DNA of 64,000 nt, taken from assembly GCA_025617745.1 (NCBI GenBank), contig CM046854.1:57376258-57440257 (forward strand), read 5' to 3'. Shown in pieces: positions 23,449 through 37,927 of this stretch (position 1 is its first letter; every line of letters begins with the position of its first letter). The notes under the pieces were generated by a model. That model was not told the origin of the DNA. It worked only from the letters and a program-made list of their open reading frames with translations, and did not search any database. The DNA is from Heliocidaris erythrogramma (Eukaryota > Echinodermata > Echinoidea > Camarodonta > Echinometridae). A program made the translations under genes and the position numbers.

Positions 23449-25199
23449 GACATTTATCATTATCGTCATATTTAAATTTAATACCAAATCAATGACATGT
23501 CAAATATATGAGAATTGACATTTACAAAACAATGTTTCTCGCTTCATTTAAGTATTTTACACAATTGTTCTGGGAACTGAATATATACAAACTAGGTTTA
23601 TTTATTTCTAGCACATGTATGGGTGGAAACTAAGAATGATTTCCTTTCACGGCCTCTGAACGTGAAAGCCTGGCTATTAGCAGGCAGGCCTAATGTAGCC
23701 CCCGTCGTCTTCGATCGCTAATCAATACTGGCGTGGGATAGGATAGGATGGAACCGGGGACAGGGAAGGAACATACACTAATGTGCTGTGTTGTCCTAGT
23801 AATGAAGAATACATAATGAAGGTACTGTCTGGGACCATTATTCTCCCAGCGCTTGATATTCAAGGTGATGCGAAGTCCTGTTTATTTATTCTGTTGTCTA
23901 GTGTTGCCCAGTCTTTCCATTTTTGTTTAACCCATTCAATACGATGTGTCATTTTATGACACACAAAACGCATCAAGATGTGTTTGCAGTTTCAAATGTA
24001 CAATGTATTATGCTAAAAGAGGTTAAAGGTACTTTGTAGTTTTGAGGGAGGGAAACCCAAATATGGATGCCAAGATAATCATTAGGAAGAAAACAATGAG
24101 CAGAGTATTATTGAAAATATATATTATAAGATACATGTAATTACAGGCATTTAACAATATATTTTGCTTTAAATTGTCCATCCCCAAAATGCATTATTCA
24201 ATAGATTTGGGTAAAATCAACCACTTTGATTTTCAAATTTTACAGTTTTCCACACAGTACCCTGGAAGGAATATACTCTTCATCTATGGGAAATGCTTTG
24301 TTTTCACCAATAATATAATCTTTTTCGAACAATGCCCTTCTTTAAATTAAATCTTCATAGATTCATATTGCATTTCTCTTACATTTGGGATTTCCTTTTC
24401 ATCTATCCTTCACATTTCAATTCCTTCAGTTCCTTCATTCCCAAACAAAAAAAATCTATTTCAAAAGTTCAAACCAAGGAGACAAAAATCGTTGCTCGCT
24501 GAATCAGATTTCCTTCTGAACGCTTGCAAATCAGCATGAAAGCGATCGCATATGGGGAGTTTTGCCTGCGAAATCAATCCCGAAATCAATCACTCTAATA
24601 AGCGAATGGGCCTGTAAATACCACAGCTATATTTAGGCCAAATTGGCGGCCATTCTGCCCAATTCTTAGATGGTGGGCTGCCGGAGAGAGTTTTTCTATA
24701 TGTTGAGTTAGATTGAAAAGTACATTCTTTTTACATCTACTTTATAGTGGATTCATTTTGTCTACTGTAGATATGGACACACTGGAAAGATGTACAATGT
24801 ACAGGCACCATAAGGTCAGAAAAGATTTAAGTGAAAGTACATTTAGGGGACAGAACTACCACTTTGTTTATTTTCAGTGAGATTTTGTCACACAACGGAA
24901 ACTTGTGGGCATACATATCATACCCTTTATGTATATGTGAATGATGAATACAATGACAGTGCAAAAATTGAGTAATACGTGTCCTAAAATGCAAATGGGC
25001 TATAGGTTTATAAGCTAACACGAGTGTAAAATTCTGTGCTTATGAAAGGTTCGGTCATTTTCCACAAAAAGAAATTCAGGGGGGGGGTCTCAGGGATGTG
25101 CTTGATTAAATGGGCTACCAATATTGGTTTTACTGTAAATTTTATTGTGTCATCATTATAAACAATGACTGGTTAAAAATTGCATCCAAATTCCATTAT
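23449..25199. other. Non-coding, nothing recognised
   Basis: Blocks of higher complexity at 23640-23780 and 24470-24690. No coding frame of note. Confidence 0.4.
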
Positions 25200-25680
25200 T
25201 TTTATTACTAATGCATTCTTTTCTGGGTAAGCATCCATAAAAGAAGACCATTGTACTCATTGCCTAAGTAAGTGATAGTGGATAAAGCAAACTTTTTCTC
25301 ATCTAAATCACTGAATTGTGAATCAAACAACAAATTGTTCTTCAGCCAGGCCTTTCCAATGTCTTTACTTACAGTGAAATCCTTCTATTACTATGCATCA
25401 TACACAGAACACAAATCATTGGTATAAAAATATCCGTTTCAATTCCATGACGTTGATATTGTTCATTCATAGGTACAGCTCTGTACACAGGCATTCCTAA
25501 AATAATAATTACCCATTGTCTAAGCAAGTAATTGAGTGTGACTAAATTAAGTTTCCATTATATGTAACACAATTCTAACAAACCAAACAACAAACTAAAC
25601 TAATTAATGAGACAGGCCTTTCCAGGCTAACCCAACCCTTTTTTTTCATTTCAAATATGCATAATACTTTACTAACTATG
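25200..25680. repeat. Diverged tandem duplication (~245 bp unit)
   Basis: cattg-ctaag-aagt, aaacaacaaa, and caggcctttcca recur in the same order at about 25255-25365 and 25515-25630. Confidence 0.5.
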
Positions 25681-26795
25681 GTGTGTCAATCATATCATTA
25701 GCACTGTTTTCTTATCATTAGACTAAATCAATCATTTCATGCCCCATTCCACCTACAAAACCTACAAATTTTATCACAAACAGGCAACCTTCACAAGTTC
25801 ACACTTCAAATGTTATCACATCTGTGATTTCTTGTGCAATTTTCCTCATTTTAAAAGAGTAGAAGCTCATCATGACTAATATTACTATTTATAAACTTGT
25901 CGCGATAAGCTCTCTACAGGACTGATCATGTTGAGTATATCTGTAGGAGATTTAAGCACACTTAAAAAACCCATGTTTTTTTTTTACCATTCCGCTTAAC
26001 TGCCCATGTTTTGTTGTTTGGCTAATAAGTGCTGATTCAGAGCCCCAACAATGGTGTTTGCATGACACCTGTGATTTCTAAATTCGCAATATGTTGAAAT
26101 ATTCATACCATTCTGTTTATTCTACTGTGTGTATAAAAATATTTCTCCAAGATCTTTTTATTTTCATCAACCCTCACATTCAAAGAATAAAAAACTAGCA
26201 ATTTTATGCACTATCAACATTATTTTCAAACAAATTACACATGTAGCAAGGATCATATTCAACAACCACTACTATAAAACGGGTTCAAGAATGTAGCCAT
26301 CCTGATTGGTCAAATAACACCACGTGACTGTGCAAAAGAAAAGTGATAACATACAGCAAAAGGGAACTATCTGAAGAATCTAAAACTACATGTATGTTCT
26401 CGGTTCAAAATACCTACATGTATGCTAGGGGAAATAGCGATGAAAAAATAATCAAATCAAATATAGAAAAGCCTGAGATAGTGCCTTACAATAAATGTCA
26501 TTTTTATATCATCAAATTTGAACTCAGTTTCGATCAGGTCACAAAGCTACCTAATCAAGCATAAATATAATGGGCCCTGAGTACACAGTACATGTTTTTC
26601 TATTACGATGATTGGATCAAAATTGTTTGTACGATGTTATATGCAGAGAGATGGTGTAGCGTAAGGGAATACTCCATGACCTTTGGAGGAAAATAAGGAG
26701 CATAATCTGATTATTTTCATAGTGGTGAAGATGCAATACTGTCAATGGGAATTCAGTTGGATTATTTTGATTGCAATATCCGTAACCATCATCCC

Positions 26796-27160
26796 CATCC
26801 CTCTCTCTCTTTCTTTCTTTTTCTCCCTCTCTTTCCCTACATATCTCTTACCCCCTCTCCTCTCCTCCCCTTGTTTGCTCTCTCCTCTACCTCCTCTTTT
26901 CGCTCTATCTCTCTCTCTCCATCTCTTACTCTTCATCTGTCTATGTCTCTCTCTCCATCTCTTACTCTTCATCTGTCTACGTCTCTCTCTCTCTTACTAC
27001 ATGTATCTTTCTTCTTATCTCTCCAACTCTCTCTTTTCCATTCCCTCTTTCTTTTTATCTCTCCCCTCTTTTCCCATCTCACTGCCCTCATTTTGTCTTC
27101 TTCATTCTCTCTATCCCTCCCTCCCTCCTTCTCTCTCGTCCTCCCTCTCTCCCATCTATA
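26796..27160. repeat. Pyrimidine (CT) tract
   Basis: Includes a duplicated unit ctctctctccatctcttact / cttcatctgtctatgt around 26910-26985. Frames across it are artefacts. Confidence 0.9.
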
Positions 27161-27887
27161 TTGCACGAAGCTGAAGCAGTATGTTCGTGCTATACTCGAA
27201 AAAAGAGGAGGCAGTGAGGAAGCAGAATGTATGATAATGGGGAAATGTATATTTCATAAGGTGCCATAGCAACAGATTCAATGTTAAATTATGGAACACA
27301 TACATGCAAATTAGTTCTCTTAATAATCAATATCTGTGCTTTTACTATTTTGGGTTTTTTATTAGTGCCATCTTTCTCCTCTTTTAAAAATCTTGCCATT
27401 CTACTTCATTTATATTTTCCCTTTGATAATTCTCATCATTCATACCACTTTTCTTTGAAACCTAATCCTTTCCTTCCACCTCTACTTTTCCCAATGTCAC
27501 AATTTCTGTCCCTCTCTCCCTCACTCCATCTCTCCCCTCTGTTTATCTCCCTCCACATGTGTACTTACCTTTTTCTCCCCCATCTAAATGTTATAAGCAT
27601 CATATTTATCTACATTTTCACAAAGATCGTGTATCCTAATGAGAATTAATTGTAATCGCTTCCCCAACTTCAATGAAAAGGTCACATAATTACAGCCCAA
27701 AATAATGAGTATACTGCAATAATATGCTTGCAGTACAGCTGCTACATGAAGATGACGTCAATTACGAAAACAATCAACTAAATTACATTGTGTACATCGC
27801 TGGATCAACCTTTCTGTCCCTCCTATTAATCTGTAAGTCTTTTCAGTACCCCTCTTCTAATTCCAACCAAAGATTAATAATATAAAA

Positions 27888-28060
27888 TAAGCTTTTTCAT
27901 GTTGTAAGAATAATCCTAAAAAGGTAAACAGTGCTATAATCCTATAATTACCCTAATAGAAAATACTAGGAAAAATTAGCTTTTTCATGTATCACATGTA
28001 AGAATAATTCTAAATACTCTGATGTAAACAGTACTATAATCCTATAATTAACATGAATTT
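27888..28060. repeat. Tandem duplication (~90 bp unit)
   Basis: agctttttcatgt, gtaagaataat-ctaaa, gtaaacagt-ctataatcc and tataatta recur in order at about 27890 and 27979. Confidence 0.75.
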
Positions 28061-29633
28061 GAAAAATTTTGGGCGATTAATTTACCAAAAATATCAATTT
28101 TCCACCTGCATTTTGCATTCACAGTTTACTCAATTAATACATGTTCAGATGAAAATTATTCCATAGACAGCCAGACATGGTTATCTCTATTTTCTCTCCT
28201 CCTCTCTCTCTTTATGACACTGCTTCAACTATTGCAATTAAAAATAATAATATTTCCATTATTATTATTCTGACAATGTCATAATACCACCTGCCACAAC
28301 AACCCCATAAAATTTCTAGTTTCCCATTTACATCCCAATCAACGATTCACAGTGTATTTTTGACAGTTTCCCATCCACATCCAACTACATGTCAAGTACC
28401 AAGTCTCCACCTAAAATGAAGTTTTCAATTCTAAGAAATGGACAGAAGACATGATCGGAATGCCCTGAACACATTTATTTGGTTAGCATCAAGCTTGTAA
28501 CACTTCTGATAGATAAGAGCGGGAAGTTATAGCTTGGAAGATGACTTTATCTTAGGGGCATTTTTCCAAAGTGTCGGCTAAGGATTCTGCGTAAACCATT
28601 CTGTTCTGTCTCATCAGCAATGTGTGTTTTCCATTGTGCATTGGGATAAACTTCCTCGATACAGCTATATACATGTACATGTACATGTACGTGCTCACAC
28701 ACATCAATAGATTGTGCTCTGTATCTCATAACTTAATACATTTTAAATTATTTCACTGTGGTACTTCAAGAATAAATATATTTAGTATTAGGCCTGTACC
28801 ATTTATGGCCTTTAAAACTATCAACTTCTAGGTCACACATTATGAGCATCCCAAATACTTAAGTGTAGAGTTGTTCAAATTTATCGTATGCCACACAAGT
28901 TCTACACATTTAAACGTATCTACAATCGCGTGTGAACACTCTGCTTATCTATGCAGGTTCGTCCTTCCTATTTTCAGAGTGGGTTCAGGTTCTGCAACAA
29001 ACTCCGGTGGGCTTGCATCCCACAAATCCCACTTGATCCTGCCCCACGCCAAGATTTGCATACGGAGGGTGATGGCGATATGCGTTTCTCCTCGGGCGGC
29101 TAAAGTTTCAATTTATACAGTGCAACATTTCACATGCCCAAAATGTCAAGGATCATGGGAGAAAAAAAAAAGATTGGTTGGGAGAGGATATTGTAGTCGA
29201 TTCCATAGTTTGGCAGGGGATCTGACAGTGGTTGATGTTGGAAATGGGAGTTTTCTTGTAAACCCAGAGGAGCTGGGAAGCACTAAGGCATCATGATAAA
29301 CAGTTGTTACAAATGTAATATCCTCACCTATTTGGGGAGAGCAGGAGACATTTGATTTTTGTCATTCAGACAGAAAGCCTCACAAAAAAGTATCAATAAC
29401 ACCCCTCCTCCAATTCAATGAATGCATGCAGGGATGGAATAGGGATGTAGCTGATTCTACAATATGGCATATAATCAGACGGCCTTAACTTTTTCGACCC
29501 ATACATACATGTAGGAAGAGTAGGAGACATCCCCGAAAAGTAGATGGGGTAGGAATGTACGGTTCCCAATGAAGCATCTAATCTGGCAGACTTGTGAACT
29601 GGAATAAGATTTATACACCAAACTCCTTCTCCA
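28061..29633. other. Non-coding, unassigned 142-codon frame
   Basis: An open frame at 28871-29296 (+) has no recognisable domain or splice context. 28671-28690 is a short ACATGT run. Confidence 0.35.
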
Positions 29634-29730
29634 CCCCCCCCCCCCCCCTCTCTCTCTCCCCCTTACTTCCCCTTACTTCCCCTCTTCCCGCCCGCTTTCT
29701 CTCTCTATCTCCTTCTACCCCTTTCCTCCC
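29634..29730. repeat. Poly-C and CT tract
   Basis: C run followed by CTCTCT and CCTTACTT repeats. Confidence 0.85.
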
Positions 29731-32700
29731 TATTTAGTTCCCCTTACAAACAGACAAGCCCATCAGGTTAACATTCAATGTCAAATGTGCCTTATATTTT
29801 GAAGGTTGGGACGGTTGGAAAAGAAAACAGAAAACTGCTCCGGGCCTCTGTCTTTTCCCCCTTCAACCCTCTTCAACACCTTTTCTCTTGATGTAGAAAG
29901 ATTAATGTCAGTCTCCAAATCAGACGCATTCTACACAAATTTCCTGTGAGAAAGTGTTTGTTGCAAGCATAAAAAACAGTTTGACTTATGCAAAATTCAA
30001 CTTAATGTAAATAGCACAAGTTTTGCATGGTATGACATAGACTTGGAGTTATGCAAGGTTAACTGATACTTTTGAGAATGCAATTAAGGATAGTAGGCCA
30101 ACTTCTTTCATAATAAACAAACTTCTATGGTGAAGATATAAGTATAGATCAACACAGGTTGACTGTTTTTCTTGTTAAACTTCATGAGTAAAATCATTAA
30201 TTCTTGTTTGTCTCTCCATGCTGTTTTTCTTTTGCAGAAAAGCATATATACAGGAATATATTGCTTTTGATTGATAATAGTCAATCGTATATTGCATCTC
30301 TTTGCATAAAAGGTTTAGTTCTACGGAGAATTTCACATTCATGCTTTATCATACATGGGTATAATACCCTTCAACTACCCTTGTTTCCTTGCCTTAAGGG
30401 TCTGTAAGCATGAGACTAACAGCTTCATCCTCCAATACCTGCTATTGATTATTTCAATCATGTATTCACCATTACTCACACAGCAAGGTCCACTCACCTG
30501 TATGTAAATAGTGTCTAGGGATGAGGCCTTCATTAGGTATACAAATACATACAAGGCACATTAATTTCTCACACACTAAAATCATGTCAGGTCTACATGT
30601 TCATCTACTAGTATACATTGACATGCAATCAGCCTATGGAAATAGATGTAGAATTTTGGACCTTTCAAAGTGATGACTATAAAAGAAATTTTACATTATT
30701 TTCACACTTTCATCACAATGAATACAGTATACAGTATCATACTATTACTATCTGAAGTAGATGTGAACATACCCTATAGACAGAACATGTCTAAAAGCAT
30801 TAAAACAATGTGAAAGCTGTGTGTACAGTGCATTAAAAAATCTACTCTGGTGTGTCCACACTGTGACTATCCCTAGCCCATGTGTGTCACATTGTACATC
30901 ATGTTCTCACTGTGACACTATGAAAGCATTCCAAAAATTATCCCTGTAGTTACAATGTGTGTGTCTCACTGTGATCTCCTTTGCAGATTTGTACAGGTTT
31001 ATCAGTGAAAATGTCAGCCTGGCTAAAGATAAATATGGATAAAATTTAGCAATTGCGATGAGAAAAGGGTTTAGAAGAAATGAACACCCATATGATAATA
31101 CAGATAAGCAAATGTCAAATTATACTAAAGTTCACGGAACAATCCAAAACACTTCCTAAATTGTATTTTAGAACAATGGATTACTGACAAATGGGATTCA
31201 ACAAGACATAATTTTAAAAATAGAAAATACATTAACAAGAGCAATGAAAGTAATATAGTGAGCTCATTTGTAAAATGCACGCTCAAGGCATTTTTTATTG
31301 TTTGCGAAGGCCAATTAACACCACGCCTATAATACATGTACATGATATCCACTCTTAATACCCCGCCAACAAGCCATCGATTGTTTTAATCACTCTTGCT
31401 GACAATTACATAACATTCCATTAGATGAGCCGAATATTTTCGAAATATGAAGACAATGGGGTTACAGAATAAATACATGTATGCTAAGTCTAGACAAAAA
31501 GGTAAAAAAAAATATTGGATTCTTTTTCTTTTCGGCTGTATAAAAAGCGAAGGAGTAGATCTCGGCAAATATCGAATCTCCTCTCAGCAAATATGCAATT
31601 TCCTCGGTTGGGTAATGAGAATTTTGAAATGGCCTTACGATGGATTTACCCGGGGAGAAAAAGCACTTGACAACAAGCTGACGTCTGCAGTTACAATGGA
31701 GCAGATAGAGTCCATCCATCTTGATTTAAGATGAGAGACAGCTTAGAAAAAGCAAACATTGTTTTCAAAAGTTGGGTGAAATTATGATTCCTTTCAAAAG
31801 AATACATAAAATAACAAAGTTAATGTAAATAAGCGAAAGAATTTCAAAATTGTACCTGAAAACAATGAATTATTAGCAAATATGACTCATCTATTCATCT
31901 TTACAACCATGCAGTATTTTTACTCCAATACCTAATTTGTACATGTACATGTCTAGCTTGTATTGTTTGTTAAGCAAATTGAACTTTTATTTCTAGCTAC
32001 AGGTGTTTTTATGTAATTACAGGTAAATTGTAAATGCACACACTTACTGTACAATATTTACAATGTGTGCATATTTATTGTTGAAGGTAAGGTTTCACCT
32101 TTACTTTTTTTAAAATTTAGGGCATCTTGGAAAAGTGGAAATGTAAAGGATACAAATAGGACATTGTAATAGGATTTCATGCTCCTACTGTAACTAATAC
32201 ATTCAGGCTTGTCAATCTGATATGTTCCTGTGCAATACAAAAAAAAAACACTTCGAAATTTAATGGTTAAAGAAGGTTGAGTTCTGGGAGAGGTGAAAAA
32301 TAATTTGTGAGCTTTCTCATTACTTTCATGTCAGTTTGGAAGAACATCATAGTAACTATGTCCCCTGAAAAGGATTGCTCTTCAAATGCTCTCATAATCG
32401 AAATATGATGAGAAATAGCTGAAGTGTTCATGCTACATGTTTGTGCAGTCCCATATACCCATTTCTGTGGGCAGTGCATACATGTGCTTTTCATGGAAAT
32501 TGGGTTAATTTCTTATCATTCTGATGATATAAAAAACGCACAGCATACAGCAATCCGTATTTAGATATGGCTAACCTTTCCCAATTGCTCTCAGACAGTT
32601 TCATGCACAATGTTAACATATGACCAGAACTCAACTTTATCTTTAAGTCCAAGAAATTTGAAAAATATTAACATACTACCAGTATATTGTTATGCATTGG

Positions 32701-32735
32701 CATCATCATGAAGATAAGATGTACATTTTGTCATT
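29731..32735. other. Non-coding, nothing recognised
   Basis: 3 kb of AT-rich sequence without identified repeats. The frame at 31447-31734 (+) is unrecognised. Confidence 0.4.
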
Positions 32736-32811
32736 TCTTGAGAGCTAGGATGTTCACTCTGTATAAATGGATATGAGTTAATGCCCTTCTGGTTCTCAAC
32801 GGGCGATATCC
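32736..32811. repeat. Hairpin B copy
   Basis: cttgagagctaggatgttca, loop, agttaatgcccttctggttc, then aacgggcgatat. Confidence 0.65.
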
Positions 32812-33099
32812 TCTTACTCTCCTTCGGATATTTTCATTTCCCCCTTTTTCATCTACAAACCTGTCTCTAGTTTGCCTGTCTTTGATTTCCATTCATTATC
32901 TACCTTCTCTGCCACACTAAGCTTTATCTCTAAATCTAGACCATATCTTAAGCCTCTTTTCTCTTTAAATCTCTTTTCTTCGCTCCCAAAATGAAATTAA
33001 TATCCAGTTTGGGGTGTAATTAACTTGGATGGCATGGACTTCTAATGCCCCCTGGCGATTTCACATCAGTGTTCTTTGTGATGTCTTTGTAAAGATTGG

Positions 33100-33512
33100 A
33101 GAAGGGAGACATAAAGAGGCCAACAAGGTAGAAAGAGAGTCAGATGGAGAGGAAAAGAGAGTGGAGAAAAGGAGAGAGGTGAAGAAGAGAGAGAGATGAA
33201 AAATTAAGAGAGGAAGAGGGGAAGAGAGAGTGAGGAGAAAAGGGGGAGAGAGACGAAAAATAGAGAGAGGAAGAGAAGAGAGGGAGAGAGAGGAGGGAGG
33301 GAGAGAGAAAACGAGGGAAAGTGTGAGAGAGAAAATGTGGGAGAGGTGAAAATTAGAGAAAGAGAGGGAGAGGGGAAGAGAGAGAGAGAGAAGGGGGATA
33401 TTAAGAGGTGAGGCAGAAAGAGAGGGGAGGTCAAGAAATGGGAGTGATAACGAGATATGGAAAAAAAGAAAAAGAAGAAAATAACGTTCAAGGAAGAAAA
33501 AGAAAGAGGGAG
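33100..33512. repeat. Purine (GA) tract
   Basis: 400 bp of GAGA-type purines on the plus strand, opposite in polarity to the other large tracts. Ser/Leu-rich minus-strand frames are artefacts. Confidence 0.9.
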
Positions 33513-33954
33513 ATACAATTACATAGCGCAAAACATAAAATTACATGAAACAAAAGTTCAGATGTTTAAAAGAAGAGAAAGAACAAAAACTAGATAACCA
33601 AAAGAGAGATGAAAATGAAATGGAAAATGCGAAAGGCAAGTGCATCAAAAGAGACAGACAGAGGGAAAATATAGAAGAGTTGGAGAAAGAGAAAAGGCAA
33701 TTGTACAAGTAGATGAATACATGGGCACATGTAAGAAGGCAAGCCAAGTACATACTATGAAATTAAAAAGAGAGGAGATTAGAAAAGGAAGAGAGAAAGA
33801 AAGAGGGAAGATATGCGACTAATCACAAAACCATATTCCTAATTGTTCCTTGATTACAGGTCTAATTGCTTGTTGATACACATAAATCCCAATACAACAA
33901 AATGGTTCCTATGCTAAGGTGCACTTTCCACTGCCATGAGCAAGGAATTTCCAA

Positions 33955-34370
33955 CCACAAAATGTGAACACAACCCTATTTTATCTCGACGAGTAACTTA
34001 ACGTTTATTGACGAAAGACTGATTCCAGTGGAGACAGGACATCTCCAAATGCAGAGTCCAGTTCTGTCGTATATTAATATCTCTATATCACACTGCACTA
34101 CTTAGCACTTTCCAATATCTTACACCGATGAATCCCCCCTCCCCCCCAACAGTATTCTGACATTACAAATGTGAATGCAACCTTATTTGATCAAAACTAT
34201 TGACTTTTATTGACGTAAGCCTGGTACCGATGGAAACTGAGATTATGGGTGACATTTCTGCACCCAAAGTCCCCAATCTGGGCATAGCGCTTAATTTCTC
34301 CATCACCAATTAATACAACAGTCATCAATTTCCAGTGAAATAACTTTTCTCCCCATTTTCTATATAGGCC
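33955..34370. repeat. Diverged tandem duplication (~205 bp unit)
   Basis: aaatgtgaa-caacc-tattt, tttattgacg, ccagtgga/ccgatgga and aaatgcagagtcc/cacccaaagtcc recur in order. Confidence 0.6.
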
Positions 34371-34469
34371 TCTTTCATGACTCACACTAGTATTACTTCA
34401 TGCATTCATGCAACTTTTAATCAAACTGTATTCTTGCAGGAAGGTTATGAGTCCTACTGTGCTGTGCTG

Positions 34470-35230
34470 CACACACAAGCATGTATTTCTTTCCTCTCTC
34501 ACTTTCACTGCTGTGTATGAAACAATCATGTACAAGTTACATGATGATATATTTTGCTGAAATGCACAAGAAGTCACGTCACTTGGGTACATGTACATGC
34601 ACATATACAGTTTAACACAATGTAAGCATACACTGTATACCTTTGAGGGTTTTTTGCTGTTTCAATCATATGTATTCTTGCACAATTTCTTTCTTTCTTC
34701 TCTCACTTTCTTTGCTGGGAATGAAACTACACCATGCACAGAAAAATGGCGATATATAATTCAGCAGAAATGGGCATAAAAACTACATGTAGTTATGCAT
34801 TTAGAGTTGATCATTTACCTGCATGCACATGTAAATTTTTGCACAGTGTAAGCGCTCTTTTAAGTTGTTGTTTTTTTTTCTGTTCCAATCATTGGTAGAT
34901 ATGAATATACTCCCTTTTCCATAATTTATAAACTGTCTCTTCAGATGTGGCAGTTTTATGGAACTGATCGTACACACACCCATCTATGTCCTAAAGCATG
35001 TACATGTGCATAGATGCTGTTCACAAGAAAATGCATGCTATTGTACAATGTACATGTAACAGCTTCTTCGTAAGTGCATAGCATGTGTGTCACATATTCA
35101 GAGTTACGCTGTGATGTCTGTATTGTGAATACTGTATATAAGTGTACATGTATATGTCCAGTGTAAGCTTTGTATGTATTTCTTCTCTGCAATGCCCGGT
35201 GATCAAACTATCTCTGTTCATGACACTGAT
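34470..35230. repeat. Diverged tandem repeats (~220-240 bp units)
   Basis: atttctttc-tctctcactttc, gctg-gaatgaaac, then acatgtacatg-cacat, and acaatgtaagc / cagtgtaagc recur near 34478, 34688 and 35170, with a degenerate unit between. Confidence 0.5.
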
Positions 35231-35505
35231 ATTGTCATTCACAAGACTGCCACAAGGATATATATATACTGTTTGTCATAGAAATATGCATGGTTTCAAT
35301 TTGAATTTTAGTGAGGGATACTTCTGTATAGATGTGGAAATATCAATAACTGCAATCAAAATTGCATATCAGACTCAAGGTAATAAACAAGTGATTCATC
35401 AATTTGATCATCAATTTAATCATCAGTTTGATCAGAAATGAAAAGCCCAAATGACTTGCACCTTGAATGAGCAAAAACCATGAGCAAATCCATTATGGAT
35501 TACAC

Positions 35506-36230
35506 ATTGCATGATGGTGATGCGTAGTGAATGATGGAGAGTGGTGTCGCTATGATGACACATTCTGACTCAAAGACCGGACGACTGAATGTGCTCAGCG
35601 GAGGAGTGAGTGTGATGAGGGGGACGATGAGGGAAGAGTGGTTTTTTTTAAGATGGAGGCCATGATGGGGTCGACATCCTTCATCCCTGTTTCCGGGAGA
35701 CGGGCTTGGATGATGGTTTGAGGAGTGATGCACTGTGCTGGTGGTGCTGTCATGTGTGGTTTGGGATTGAGGGGGGAGACAGCAGAGGGGTCGATGCACC
35801 TCCGATGAGACGGTGGGTGATGCTGGTGTGGATGGTGGTCATTCTGGTGGTGGGATGACGTGGTAGTGGAAATGTGGTGACGATATCGGTGGCTGATAAC
35901 ACTGGTGGTTCTGGTGGTGGTGCAGATGTGGTAATGGTTGTTGCAATAAATGTGATGGTTTTAGTAGTGGTATAGTGGTGGTTATGGTAAAAGGTTGGTG
36001 GCATGTGGAAGTAAAGGAGGGGAAGTGGTGGTGATGGGGAAGTGGTGGTGATGGGGATGACGGTGGTGGTGGTAGTGGCGATGGTTTTGGCGATGAATGC
36101 GGTCATGATAGTGGGTGGTGGGATATTGAGGGGATGTGGTGCTGGTGGTAATAGTAACAGTGTTAAAAGTGGATATGGTGGTTCTTATGAAAATGGTGGT
36201 GGAAATGTGATGATGCTGATGAAAAATGTT
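35506..36230. repeat. Cryptically simple GGT/GAT region
   Basis: About 700 bp of imperfect ggtggt, gatgg and gtggtg words with strong G-over-C strand skew. Reading frames here reflect the repeat. Confidence 0.75.
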
Positions 36231-37358
36231 AATATGAATGATGTTAATTTTTACAGCAAGTGGACTAATTCATGACATTAATAATAGCCAATATAATAAT
36301 GTGGATATGATTCATAATATTTACATGGGTATCCAAACTGTCTTGCTTGAAAGAGCATGTAGGTTTGTGACTCTATTTTCATGTTTAGAACCATGTTGAA
36401 CCTTATTATATCATCGGCGTTCATTGACGTTAACAATGTTTACGCCTTTCTCTTTCTTTTTAATTACATTCTAACGCACCTGAGGTCTTTATGTTCTTCA
36501 TAAATTCTGGATATGAGTATTGTTTTTTCTCTCTTGATTGCTCACATACGTAATTGCAGTGTGCAATGAGCGAAGGTTCATGAGAGGGATGCATCAATTC
36601 TCGTCCTCATCCTCCCAAGGAAATTAAGCTGAAAATATTGTAGAGTACACCTGTACATAAGCTATCATAGTTAGGCATCTTTTCATGGAGTGCTCACATA
36701 ACGTATGATAATTATGTAACATGACAACCCTTCTCCCATTGACAACAGAAGACAATATTCTCACAAGGATTACAATTGAAAGTGATATCCAGAGAGAATG
36801 GGGAAAAAGAGAATATTGAGGAGTGGAGTTTCAGAAAGGTGAGAAGAAAAAGGTTCTGCAAACTCCACACAGCAAAACGCAAACAAACAACTAGACAGGT
36901 AGTGTTACAAAACTTGCAGCTGAAAATGGAGAAAAAGTCACTTTTCCCATTTTCCCTCTATCCCCCATGCAGACACATTAATCTTTCACGATGAGACAAG
37001 TCACATCAGTCTCACAGCAAGGCAGAGAATCTAATTTATTTTTCATTCACAAGCTGAATTGTATTCCATAAACCACACACATTCACCCAAAATAAAAATG
37101 CATGATGTAAACTTGTCGCCTTAATTAGGATGAGAAGTATAATGATCTTCATCAGAAATATTGGACTGATTTCATGTCTCATAATCTTATAATCTAACAG
37201 TTGCCTGGATGCGAGCCTAAGTCTCCCTCCACCTCCACAATGCGTTGCTACAGTAACATGCGCTGATGTCTAAATACATAGAAGGTTTGGCGGGGTGTGA
37301 GCATGCATAATGGGGAATTGAGGATAGGCAAAACTGCACACAGACAGCAGGCTACACC
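36231..37358. other. Non-coding, nothing recognised
   Basis: No repeat family or exon identified. Confidence 0.4.
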
Positions 37359-37556
37359 TAGTTTGCAAGAACAAACCCTGTCAGTCATAACACGAACACA
37401 GGGTCTGAACTCTGAGACTACTGACTGCATTAGGTGCATAAGCTTTGTACTTAACCTGCTCATGTTGGATGCATCAAGATACTGACAAAGTTAGGGCAGA
37501 CTCAAGGCTTTATGGAGTTTTGTTACATGTCATATAAGGTCTGTGCCCGAAGACTA
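37359..37556. mobile_element. MITE family M, copy 2
   Basis: tagtttgcaagaacaaaccc…gtctgtgcccgaagacta with the internal word ctgtcagtcataa shared with the other copies. Flanks do not match, so the target duplication has decayed. Confidence 0.6.
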
Positions 37557-37889
37557 ACAGGTTTCATCAGTAATATGCTACATGTCTTGGAATAAAGACT
37601 TGACAGAGAGGTTGAGGCTAAAAAAGATGTGGGCAAATAATATCAAGTATTTACTACAAGGGAAGATAACTACTTCCAGATTGTGGGAAGGGGGGGGGGA
37701 TTTGAAAGCGCTCATATCAAAACCCATTTGGTAATTGTTAAAATGTCAAAAACACAAGGAGAACAAAATAAAATAATAAGTTTTTGAACAGATATATGTT
37801 TCCATGCCATATTTTGTAAGGCCTCTTGAATATTTAAAATTATTACATCACGATTGTTATCGTGTTATGTTAAATGCACAATGAAGTAA

Positions 37890-37892
37890 ACT

Positions 37893-37927
<35 letters not shown>

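Noticed and set aside
26683..27269. 163- and 174-codon plus-strand frames
   Set aside because: CT tract artefacts, overlapping in two frames.
28871..29296. 141-codon plus-strand frame
   Set aside because: Moderate complexity, but no domain, signal or splice context recognised; one CPKCQG pair of cysteines alone is not evidence. Would need a protein search.
31447..31734. 95-codon plus-strand frame
   Set aside because: No recognisable family and open frames overlap on both strands.
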